12,195 nt of DNA. Source: JACMLX01 sp031374935 (GTDB taxonomy: Bacteria; Gemmatimonadota; Gemmatimonadetes; Gemmatimonadales; Gemmatimonadaceae). This document shows, in pieces, positions 6,768-12,195 of this stretch (position 1 is its first letter; each line of letters starts with the position of its first letter). The DNA lies in contig JANMHB010000175.1 in assembly GCA_031374935.1 (NCBI GenBank), forward strand, positions 1 to 12,195, in the 5' to 3' direction. Position numbers and translations under genes: made by a program. The notes below the pieces were generated by a model that saw only the letters and a list, made by a program, of their open reading frames with translations, did no database searches and was not told the origin of the DNA.

Positions 6768-7391
6768 TCACGGCGCGGGAAGGGCTCTGGCTGGTGCGAA
6801 TGATGATGCGGTGGGAAAGACCGATGGTGGACCACTCTTCCGGACCGCCGCCGGCAAGGACGCCATCCAGGACGCAAATCCGGAATCGATCAGGCCCGCT
6901 GATTGCGTCTGATTGGCGGCCGCGGTGGTGGCGAGGTGATTGGCCCATTCATTCTGCGGATGTCCCGCGTGGCCACGCACCCATCGCCACTCCACGTCAT
7001 GTCCTCCAGTCGAGACGACTGACAGCGCCTGATGCCACAGTCCGAGATTCTCGACCGGTTTGCCGTCGGCCTTGCGCCACTGCTTGCGAGCCCATCCGTG
7101 GACCCACTGCGTCATGCCATCCACCAGGTACCGTGAGTCGGTGGTGAACACGACGCTCAGCCGTTCGCCTTTTGCGGACAGGTGTGTGAATGCCTGAATG
7201 ACGCTCTGCAGCGCCATGCGATTGTTGGTCGTGTCCGGCTCACTGATCCAGTAATCCCTGCAGACCAGTTCGCCAGACTTCAGCAGGAACTCGATCAGGC
7301 CCCCGGCGCCGCCGGGTGTGTCACCCTGCTTGCCGTTGCCCAGACAGCTTTCATCGGCGTACACCGCAACCAGCGGATACCGAGCGCTCAC
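6768..7391 (-). CDS. RNase HI-like protein with two catalytic carboxylates replaced
   Basis: RNase HI cuts the RNA strand of RNA-DNA hybrids using Asp-Glu-Asp-Asp. This 207-residue protein aligns well by eye with the bacterial enzyme: YADESCLGN at 11-19 (first Asp = Asp13), TTNNRMALQ at 54-62, TTDSRYLVDG at 83-92 (third Asp = Asp85), KPVENLGLW at 111-119, and GHAGHPQNEWANHLA at 140-154. The catalytic Glu of NNRMEL is Ala60 (codon GCG), and the last Asp of NERCDELA is Asn151 (codon AAT). Asn at the last site is known to be partly tolerated in E. coli RNase HI, but loss of the Glu normally abolishes cleavage. A Pro/Ala/Ser-rich tail of about 48 residues extends beyond the usual 155. The start is GTG at 7391, overlapping the stop of the 71-residue gene by four bases. 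It may bind hybrids without cutting; that is inference. Confidence 0.85.
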   Translation of the reverse strand: MSARYPLVAVYADESCLGNGKQGDTPGGAGGLIEFLLKSGELVCRDYWISEPDTTNNRMALQSVIQAFTHLSAKGERLSVVFTTDSRYLVDGMTQWVHGWARKQWRKADGKPVENLGLWHQALSVVSTGGHDVEWRWVRGHAGHPQNEWANHLATTAAANQTQSAGLIDSGFASWMASLPAAVRKSGPPSVFPTASSFAPARALPAP

Positions 7392-7603
7392 CGCACCACC
7401 TCGAGCCGTTCGATGTCGTCGATCTGGATGAGCAGTGGCAGGCCGCTGGACGGATTCTGCGTCACCAGCAGCTCGCGGCCACCCTTCAGCGTGATCGACT
7501 CCGGTATCAGCACCAGTTCGGCGCCGTTGATGCGGAGGGCCACGCGTGACCGATCGACGATCGCACGCTCGAGGGCGTCGTACTGTGCTGCGGTCAATGC
7601 CAT
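7388..7603 (-). CDS. Small conserved-looking protein of unknown function (71 residues)
   Basis: This 71-residue protein has an N-terminal helix (ALTAAQYDALERAIVDR) followed by several short beta strands: VALRING, ELVLIPESI, LLVTQNP, and LLIQIDDIERLEVV at the end. The strand pattern, with P-x-SI and a final I-DDIERLEVV, is reminiscent of the small beta-barrel of WYL-type ligand-sensing domains. That is a visual impression only. The ATG at 7603 is the only sensible start and lies 16 bases after the stop of the M20 gene, with no good ribosome site. Its TGA overlaps the GTG start of the RNase H-like gene (GTGA, 7388-7391), so the two are probably translated together. No function can be assigned. 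Confidence 0.7.
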   Translation of the reverse strand: MALTAAQYDALERAIVDRSRVALRINGAELVLIPESITLKGGRELLVTQNPSSGLPLLIQIDDIERLEVVR

Positions 7604-7619
7604 GTCCGGGAAAGCAGGG

Positions 7620-8777
7620 TCAGGAACACCACTCGAGAGCGAACGCCGTCAGGACCGACACCGCGCGGTCGATTTCCGATAGCGGGACGTACTCGGTGGC
7701 GGCATGCGCGAGCGCAATATCACCCGGCCCGAAACAGACTGCCGGAATCCCGGCGTCATTCAACAGCGCGGCATCGGTCCAGGCGCTCAATCCTTCGATC
7801 GCGGGGGCTTCGCCACACACCGCCGTGTACGTGCGGGCAAGCCGCTGCACCAGCGGTGCGTCCACCGCCACATCGCTCGGTCCCTGCGCGGTGTCGACTC
7901 GTACGCTGACCGCCAGTGCCGGCTCCGTGACCCGGAGCTCGTCCAGGATTGCAGTCACCTCGCGCAGCACTGACTGGGTCGTCTCGCCCGGCAGCGTCCG
8001 ACGTTCCACCCGCAGGGTGCAGTGCTCGGGATAGGTGCTCCACCCGACACCGCCGGCAATCGTCGAGGCATGCAGTGACGCCCGTCCGAGCAGCGGGTGC
8101 GTCCGCGTGGGCAGGACGACTCGCTGAAACCGTTCGAGGGCCGTCAGAACGAGTGCGGCGTGTTGTATCGCGTCGATGCCAATTTCGTAGCGGCTGCCAT
8201 GTGCCGCACGGCCGATGAAGACGAACTCGAGCCAGACGAAGCCCCGGTGCGCGGGACAGATCGCCAGCCGGGTCGGTTCCGTGACGATGGCGACATCGGC
8301 CCGTGTCCCGCGCTCGAGCATCGCGCGCGTGCCGAGCGATTCGAACTCCTCGTCGATGACCGCGGCGACGATGATCTCGCCCGTGATGCCACGTTGGGCG
8401 GCCTGCCACGCCGCGACGCTCATCGCCGCGACTCCTGCCTTCATGTCGCAGCTCCCGCGTCCGTACATCAGGTCGCCGTCAATGGTGGCGGCGAACGGCG
8501 GGTGATCCATGCCGTCGGTGCCAACGACGTCGAGATGGCCGTTGAACATCAGCGTCGGGGCGCCAGGTGCCGGCGTTCCGATCCGGGCGAGGAGGTTGGC
8601 GCGTCCGTCCCGCACGTCCTGCCACTCGAGGCGGAAGCCCCAGCCGCCGAGCACCTCAGCGAGGACATGGGCGCAGCCCGCCTCTCCGGGCGCTCCGGGA
8701 ACGAGGGTTGGATTTCGCGAGTCGACGCGGACGAGGGTCTCGGTCAGGGCGCGGGCGTCGCCGGGGCGAATCGGCAT
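7620..8777 (-). CDS. M20-family metallopeptidase/deacylase (ArgE/DapE-like)
   Basis: M20 enzymes hydrolyse amide bonds of N-acylated amino acids or small peptides with two zinc ions. From the ATG at 8777 the protein has 385 residues, normal for ArgE/DapE. Ligands and catalytic residues are in place: GHLD with His81 and Asp83, RGSCDMKAG with the bridging Asp111, DEE with catalytic Glu143 and Glu144, TEPT with Glu167, His193 in AAHGS from the lid domain, and His358 in LAHAATEY near the C-terminus. The frame stays open upstream to 8882, but those codons overlap the kinase gene. AAGGA at 8786-8790, eight bases before the ATG, fixes the start, and the stop of the kinase overlaps it by one base (TGATG). 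Whether it acts on acetylornithine, succinyl-diaminopimelate or another N-acyl substrate cannot be told; no arginine or lysine genes are adjacent. Confidence 0.93.
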   Translation of the reverse strand: MPIRPGDARALTETLVRVDSRNPTLVPGAPGEAGCAHVLAEVLGGWGFRLEWQDVRDGRANLLARIGTPAPGAPTLMFNGHLDVVGTDGMDHPPFAATIDGDLMYGRGSCDMKAGVAAMSVAAWQAAQRGITGEIIVAAVIDEEFESLGTRAMLERGTRADVAIVTEPTRLAICPAHRGFVWLEFVFIGRAAHGSRYEIGIDAIQHAALVLTALERFQRVVLPTRTHPLLGRASLHASTIAGGVGWSTYPEHCTLRVERRTLPGETTQSVLREVTAILDELRVTEPALAVSVRVDTAQGPSDVAVDAPLVQRLARTYTAVCGEAPAIEGLSAWTDAALLNDAGIPAVCFGPGDIALAHAATEYVPLSEIDRAVSVLTAFALEWCS

Positions 8778-9751
8778 CAGGTCATTCCTTCGGTGATGTG
8801 GACGTTGACGCCCTGCCGTGCCACGGTCAGCGGCAGCAGTTGGGCGTGGGTTCCGAGTGCTCGTCGCACCGACTCCTCGCACCCTTCCCTGGCGATGACC
8901 AGCACCGAGCCGCCACCTGACGCGCCGAGTGCCTTGGTGCCGAGGGCACCGGCGGACGCGGCATCATCGACGATGCGATCGATGAGCGGGGTCGAGATTG
9001 TCGGATGCAGCGCGCGCTGGGCGTGCCACTGCTCGGCGAGTAGCGCGCCGAGCCGGTCGATATCACCAGCGACGAGCGCGTCGGCCATCAGCGGCGCGAG
9101 CGCTGCCATGCGTTGGAGCGAGTCGCACGTTATTGGTTCACTATTGCGATACGCACTTAATACTGCTTCGATGGTGCCTGCTGACATGCGTGATTCGCCT
9201 GTGAACGCGATCATCGCGCGCCGCTCGAATTCGCGGACCGCGCCGTCCGACAGGGCAAGCTGCTCGACTTGCGTTTCCTTGCCGCAGCGCAGGAGCAGCG
9301 CACCGCCGAAGGCTGCGGCGAAATGATCCTGACATCCGCCGGCCAAGCCCATCGTGTCGCTTTCCGTAGACCGACTCAGCTCCGCCAACTGGTACGCCGT
9401 CATCGCCTGATTGCGCCATTCAGCGAGCGCTGCCGCCAGGGCGACGCCGGCGGCCGATGACCCGCCGAGCCCTGAACCCACCGGCACCGCCGATGTCAGC
9501 GTGAGGGATACCCGCGGGCGTCCGGCGCGCTGCCAGGCGGCGTGCAGCAGCGCGTCGGCCGGCACCCCACCACTGGCCGCCGCATCGTCCGAGACCGTCG
9601 AGACGGCGCGCAGCTCGATGGCAACGTTGCAGACGGCGCCGCCAACCTCGGTCGTGTACGGCGCAACATCGGTCCATCCCCCCGCGAGATCGATCCGGGT
9701 GGGAGCCGACGCTGTGATGACACGCGGAGTGATGACACGCGGAACGATCAC
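8777..9751 (-). CDS. GHMP-family sugar kinase (HddA/fucokinase-like)
   Basis: GHMP kinases phosphorylate a small substrate such as a sugar, heptose 7-phosphate or mevalonate with ATP. Motifs counted from the GTG at 9751 are APTRIDLAGGWTD at 16-28, the ATP loop PVGSGLGGSSA at 90-100, GGCQDHFAAAFGG at 138-150 with catalytic Asp142, and the third motif KALGASGGGS near 273-282. The GG-QD-AAAFGG block and AP-RIDLAGGWTD resemble D-glycero-D-manno-heptose 7-phosphate kinase and fucokinase-type members more than galactokinase or mevalonate kinase. The length of 324 is typical. The start is uncertain. The frame runs up to a TTG at 9823, but that base lies in the terminator of the upstream gene. GTG 9790, TTG 9787 and TTG 9766 are other options, and none has a clear ribosome site. 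It is first of the minus-strand operon and overlaps the M20 gene by one base. Substrate not assigned. Confidence 0.9.
   Translation of the reverse strand: MIVPRVITPRVITASAPTRIDLAGGWTDVAPYTTEVGGAVCNVAIELRAVSTVSDDAAASGGVPADALLHAAWQRAGRPRVSLTLTSAVPVGSGLGGSSAAGVALAAALAEWRNQAMTAYQLAELSRSTESDTMGLAGGCQDHFAAAFGGALLLRCGKETQVEQLALSDGAVREFERRAMIAFTGESRMSAGTIEAVLSAYRNSEPITCDSLQRMAALAPLMADALVAGDIDRLGALLAEQWHAQRALHPTISTPLIDRIVDDAASAGALGTKALGASGGGSVLVIAREGCEESVRRALGTHAQLLPLTVARQGVNVHITEGMT
8786..8790 (-). promoter_or_regulatory. Ribosome binding site for the M20 deacylase gene
   Basis: AAGGA on the minus strand lies eight bases before the ATG at 8777, inside the last codons of the kinase gene. It rejects the longer frame beginning at 8882 and supports translational coupling. 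Confidence 0.7.
9714..9743. repeat. Exact 15-base tandem duplication at the 5' end of the GHMP kinase gene
   Basis: The unit GTGATGACACGCGGA occurs twice back to back (9714-9728 and 9729-9743). On the coding strand it encodes Pro-Arg-Val-Ile-Thr repeated twice, just before the first GHMP motif. The frame is kept, so it only lengthens the N-terminal strand or places the start further upstream. Confidence 0.9.
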
Positions 9752-9822
9752 GGGATGGCAGCGCAAGGCGACAGGCGGGCGACGCAACACGGGGGGATAC
9801 GTGCGTCGGAGAGGGAAACGCA

Positions 9823-9857
9823 AACCGCCCGCAGGCCGGATGGCGCTGCGGGCGGTT
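9823..9857 (-). terminator. Strong hairpin terminator after the H1-like gene
   Basis: AACCGCCCGCAG at 9823-9834 pairs perfectly with CTGCGGGCGGTT at 9846-9857, a 12-base GC-rich stem with an 11-base loop. On the minus strand the stem runs into TTTGCGTTTCCC, a broken T tract. It lies 30 bases past the TAA of the upstream minus-strand gene and separates it from the GHMP kinase operon. A smaller hairpin (CGGCGG/CCGCCG, 9868-9883, 4-base loop) sits between the stop codon and this one. Confidence 0.75.
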
Positions 9858-9887
9858 GAGACTACACCGGCGGTGTTCCGCCGACCA

Positions 9888-10661
9888 TTACTTCTTCTTT
9901 GCAGCCGGCTTCGCGGGGGCCTTGGCGGGCGCCTTGGCAGCGGTCTTCGCCGCAGCAGGTGCCTTGGCGGCGACCTTGGCGGCCGGTGCGGCCTTTCCGG
10001 CAGCAGCTTTCGGCTCAGCCTTTGTCACAGCTGCAACCTTCGGCTCCGCCTTCGCGGCCGGCGCCGCTTCCGCCTTCGACGCGGCAGCCTTTGCCACCGA
10101 GGTCTTGGCCAGCGGAATCACCGTCGGCTCGGGGATGGGAGATGGTGGGGCGACCTTCACTGGCGCTGGCGCCGGCGACGAGATCGTCGGCGGGCCAGCC
10201 GTCGGCCGACCGGCGTTCGCGATCGGCGTGGCGGGCAACGACAGAGCCTCGGCCAGGCTTGCCAACGGCTGTACCTTGGCCGCGGTCGGCTTGCCCGGCG
10301 CAACCTTGCCCGGCGGCGGCTCAACCGGCTTCCGCTTGGACGCGTACTCCTTCACCTCATCCAGCAGCGCGAGCGCATCCTCGGTCGACATCAGCGCGCG
10401 GCGGCGGAAATAATCCACCACGTCGCGAGCGCTCTCCGGGCTCAGCTCGGTGTCGTCCATCGCAGCACGCACAATGTTGCGCAGCGCATTTGCCATCTTG
10501 CTGCCAGCCTCGAACTGGATCTCGTTGGCACGCGCCGTCATCTCCGCCACAGTGTCGCGGATGTCGGTGCCACGGTGACCGGGGCTACGCTTTACCGGGA
10601 CCGGCGCCGGCGCCACTTCCGTGGAGGGAGCGACGGGCACGTCGGGAGTCATGGGTTCCAT
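9888..10661 (-). CDS. Histone H1-like tailed protein with helical N-terminal domain
   Basis: This 257-residue protein has three parts. Residues about 1-30 are Pro/Val-rich. Residues about 31-112 are predicted helical and charged (DIRDTVAEMTARANEIQFEAG, then YFRRRALMSTEDALALLDEVKEYASKRK). The rest is low-complexity Pro/Ala/Lys, ending in many AAK, APAK and KAEP units and a final KKK. The tail is strongly basic and resembles eukaryotic histone H1 and bacterial AlgP/HupN/PhaF-type tails that bind DNA or polyphosphate without sequence specificity. PhaF joins such a tail to a phasin domain on polyhydroxyalkanoate granules, but the N-terminus here does not look like a phasin to me. The start is ATG at 10661; Met4 is an alternative, and neither has a clear ribosome site. 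It is monocistronic, with its own terminator. A nucleoid- or granule-associated role is inferred. Confidence 0.85.
   Translation of the reverse strand: MEPMTPDVPVAPSTEVAPAPVPVKRSPGHRGTDIRDTVAEMTARANEIQFEAGSKMANALRNIVRAAMDDTELSPESARDVVDYFRRRALMSTEDALALLDEVKEYASKRKPVEPPPGKVAPGKPTAAKVQPLASLAEALSLPATPIANAGRPTAGPPTISSPAPAPVKVAPPSPIPEPTVIPLAKTSVAKAAASKAEAAPAAKAEPKVAAVTKAEPKAAAGKAAPAAKVAAKAPAAAKTAAKAPAKAPAKPAAKKK
9893..10113. repeat. Low-complexity Ala/Lys codon repeat encoding the H1-like tail
   Basis: The plus strand repeats short GCCTTGGC- and GGCGGC-like units, encoding AAK and APAK runs on the minus strand. The units are degenerate and in frame. Such DNA can slip, so tail length may vary between strains. 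Confidence 0.6.
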
Positions 10662-10882
10662 ACGGATTGATTGGCGCCATCGCGTCGGTGAATGCAGCCG
10701 CGGATCGGCGCGTCAGATACGACACACGCCACGTCAGCGCGCCCTTGGCGCAACGCGGCTAAGTAACAACTGCGGAAGAATACGATATCATCACTGAAGC
10801 GCAAGTGCTTCACAGGCATCAAGTTCCGGAAACCGAGCGGCCTTCCGAACCACGGCAGAAACATCGTTAACAAGACATCAAC
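10662..10882. promoter_or_regulatory. Divergent promoter region with an inverted repeat at 10795-10812
   Basis: This 221-base gap separates the divergent H1-like and CoA-transferase genes and is less GC-rich near 10760-10880. TGAAGC at 10795-10800 and GCTTCA at 10807-10812 form an inverted repeat with a 6-base spacer, about 70 bases before the CoA-transferase start. It could be an operator or a hairpin in the leader. TACGAT at 10781-10786 is -10-like but has no good -35. Nothing coding is seen here. Confidence 0.45.
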
Positions 10883-11971
10883 GTGACAGTATTGCCACTC
10901 TCTGGCGTCAAGGTGCTCGATCTGAGTCGAGTTCTGGCCGGACCGCTCTGCAGCATGATGCTCGGTGATCTGGGTGCGAATGTGATCAAGGTCGAGCGAC
11001 CGGCGGGCGGCGACGAGACACGGGGGTGGGGGCCGCCATTCGATCCGCGCGGTGAGTCCGCCTACTTCCTGAGTGTCAATCGAAACAAGCGGTCCCTTAC
11101 CGCCGACCTCGACAGCGCCGACGATCGCGCGCTCATTCTGGAACTGGCCAGATCGGCCGACGTCGTTCTGGAGAATTTCCTTCCCGGAGTCCTCGCGCGA
11201 AAGGGAGTTGATCCGGCATCGATGCTCTCCGAGAAAGAGCGCCTCATCTGGTGCACGATCAGAGGATACGCTGATGATCCTGCACGCCCCGGATACGACT
11301 TTGCGGTACAGGCGGAGGCGGGGTGGATGAGTGTGACGGGCGAACCGGGGGGTGTGCCGGTGAAGATGGCGGTCGCTCTGGTTGACGTTCTGGCGGGCAA
11401 GGACGCCGCGATCGCGATCCTCGGCGCGCTCGTTGGCGGGCGGGAGCGGCGGGCGGCCGACCGACATCTGGTCGTCACGCTGTTCGGCAGCGCGGTGGCC
11501 GGGCTGGTGAACGTGGCCCAGAACGCGATGGTCACCGGCGGCGACGCCAGGCGCTGGGGGAACACGCACGCCAACCTGGTGCCGTATCAGTTATTCGACA
11601 CGGCCGATGCACCGCTGGTGGTTGCCGTTGGGAGTGACGCGCAGTGGCTGGCGTTCACCCGGGTCCTCGGACAGGAGGATTTGTTTGCGGATGAGGCGTT
11701 GCGGACGAACGCTGGTCGCGTGGAGAACCGAGCACGATGCGTCGAGGCGATCCAACACGTGATGTTGACCGATGTGGCGGCGAACTGGAAGCGTCGCTGC
11801 CAGAGCGTGGGGGTACCGGTCGGCGAGGTTCGATCGGTGTTGCAGGCGCTGTCGGCGAGTGGTGCGTCCGCGTTGACCGGAGTGCCGTCGAGTGTGGGGG
11901 GGATCGTGCATCGCCCGCCGCCGCTGCTGGGCGAGCACTCGGACGAGATCCGGCGTGGTGGCTGGGGGTGA
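10883..11971 (+). CDS. CaiB/BaiF family (class III) CoA-transferase
   Basis: Class III CoA-transferases move CoA from one acyl group to another acid through an aspartyl-CoA thioester or mixed anhydride, in the cytoplasm, usually as interlocked dimers. The 362-residue sequence shows the family start LSGVKVLDLSRVLAGPLCSMMLGDLGA (cited in part: VLDLSRVLAGP at 11-21), VIKVERPAGGDETR at 34-47, NRNKRSL at 66-72, and PGYDFAVQAEAGWMSVTG at 136-153. Asp139 of the last is the predicted catalytic aspartate. Length is slightly below the usual 380-410. The start is GTG at 10883; an in-frame TAA at 10868-10870 rules out a longer protein, and the ribosome site is weak. It appears monocistronic. The substrates could be formyl, succinyl, carnitine-like or other acids, and nothing nearby decides. 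Racemase-type family members such as alpha-methylacyl-CoA racemase share this fold and cannot be excluded. Confidence 0.92.
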   Translation: MTVLPLSGVKVLDLSRVLAGPLCSMMLGDLGANVIKVERPAGGDETRGWGPPFDPRGESAYFLSVNRNKRSLTADLDSADDRALILELARSADVVLENFLPGVLARKGVDPASMLSEKERLIWCTIRGYADDPARPGYDFAVQAEAGWMSVTGEPGGVPVKMAVALVDVLAGKDAAIAILGALVGGRERRAADRHLVVTLFGSAVAGLVNVAQNAMVTGGDARRWGNTHANLVPYQLFDTADAPLVVAVGSDAQWLAFTRVLGQEDLFADEALRTNAGRVENRARCVEAIQHVMLTDVAANWKRRCQSVGVPVGEVRSVLQALSASGASALTGVPSSVGGIVHRPPPLLGEHSDEIRRGGWG

Positions 11972-12061
11972 ATGCAAGGGAAGTAGCCGAACTCGAGTTT
12001 ATCGTTGCGGAGCGCGCCGGCGCGTGTGACGATGCCTCTGGTGTGTCGTCTCAGGGGTGCC

Positions 12062-12195
12062 ATGGGAACACTCGTCATGCCAGAGCGGAAGTTGTGGGGG
12101 ACATCGCACGGTGGTTATCGTGCCGATGTGCAAACTCCCCCTCAAACACTTCCTGCTGACATCGCCGAGCAGGCGGACGTCGATGCCCGATCCAT
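12062..12195 (+). CDS. Unidentified gene, N-terminal part (runs off the right edge)
   Basis: An open frame starts at ATG 12062 and stays open to the window edge for 44 codons. AGGGG at 12053-12057 lies four bases before the ATG and is a plausible but close ribosome site. The visible protein begins MGTLVMPERKLWGTSHGGYR, then a Pro/Gln-rich stretch and a helical DIAEQADVDARS. An in-frame GTG at 12041 and the ATG at 12077 are other possible starts. The segment is polar, without a signal peptide, and too short to place in a family. It follows the CoA-transferase after a 90-base gap and could have its own promoter. Confidence 0.5.
   Translation, partial: MGTLVMPERKLWGTSHGGYRADVQTPPQTLPADIAEQADVDARS

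Noticed and set aside
6748..6948. N-terminal extension of the nuclease-like gene
   Set aside because: It would overlap the C-terminus of the RNase H-like gene by 181 bases and adds motif-free sequence; the ATG 20 bases after that gene's stop is simpler.
8778..8882. N-terminal extension of the M20 deacylase gene
   Set aside because: It overlaps the kinase gene and is Arg-rich; the AAGGA site fixes the start at 8777.
9752..9823. Extension of the GHMP kinase to a TTG at 9823
   Set aside because: The TTG coincides with the edge of the terminator hairpin of the upstream gene, and the added residues are Arg/Pro-rich and outside the fold.
9411..10670. 419-codon plus-strand frame opposite the H1-like gene
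   Set aside because: It is a by-product of the repetitive Ala/Lys codons on the other strand; the plus product is a Gly/Arg/Leu low-complexity chain and also runs into the kinase gene.
12013..12024. Perfect palindrome CGCGCCGGCGCG after the CoA-transferase
   Set aside because: It has no loop or T tract for a terminator, and such palindromes arise easily in GC-rich DNA.

Overview
The window is a gene-dense, high-GC stretch of a bacterial chromosome. It shows short intergenic gaps, frequent GTG starts and 1- or 4-base gene overlaps. No transposase, integrase, phage gene, tRNA, rRNA or CRISPR array is visible. The mix of genes, including a histone H1-like tailed protein and an RNase HI-like gene inside a metabolic operon, would fit a soil-type high-GC phylum such as Gemmatimonadota. 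That placement is inference only.

Layout. (1) 1-423, minus: 5' part of a thiolase, divergent from (2) 584-2044, plus: a maltokinase-like protein whose key kinase residues are substituted. (3) 2169-5352, plus: a tightly coupled three-gene operon of an MBL-fold hydrolase, an adenylate-forming enzyme of the F390-synthetase-related/phenylacetate-CoA-ligase type, and a FabH-like ketoacyl synthase III. Both junctions are 4-base overlaps. (4) 5384-9751, minus: a six-gene operon read from right to left. It contains a GHMP sugar kinase, an M20 deacylase, a 71-residue protein, an RNase HI-like protein with two of four catalytic carboxylates replaced, a two-domain protein with a nuclease-like C-terminus, and a small double zinc-ribbon protein. 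Four of the five junctions overlap or are spaced by 20 bases or less without a visible terminator, and one is a 16-base gap. (5) 9888-10661, minus: a protein with a helical N-terminus and a long Lys/Ala/Pro-rich H1-like tail, followed by a strong hairpin terminator. (6) 10883-11971, plus: a CaiB/BaiF-type CoA-transferase. (7) 12062-12195, plus: the start of an unidentified gene that runs off the window.

How the parts may work together. The three-gene operon is the best candidate for an undescribed pathway: an acid is activated as an acyl-adenylate, condensed or transferred by the KAS III, and a lactonase/thioesterase-like MBL enzyme hydrolyses a thioester, ester or lactone. No carrier protein or reductase is encoded beside it, so substrate and product are unknown. 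The minus-strand operon joins two soluble metabolic enzymes to a set of nucleic-acid-type proteins, at least one of which appears catalytically altered. The thiolase and the CoA-transferase both act on acyl-CoAs but are about 10 kb apart and are not co-transcribed.
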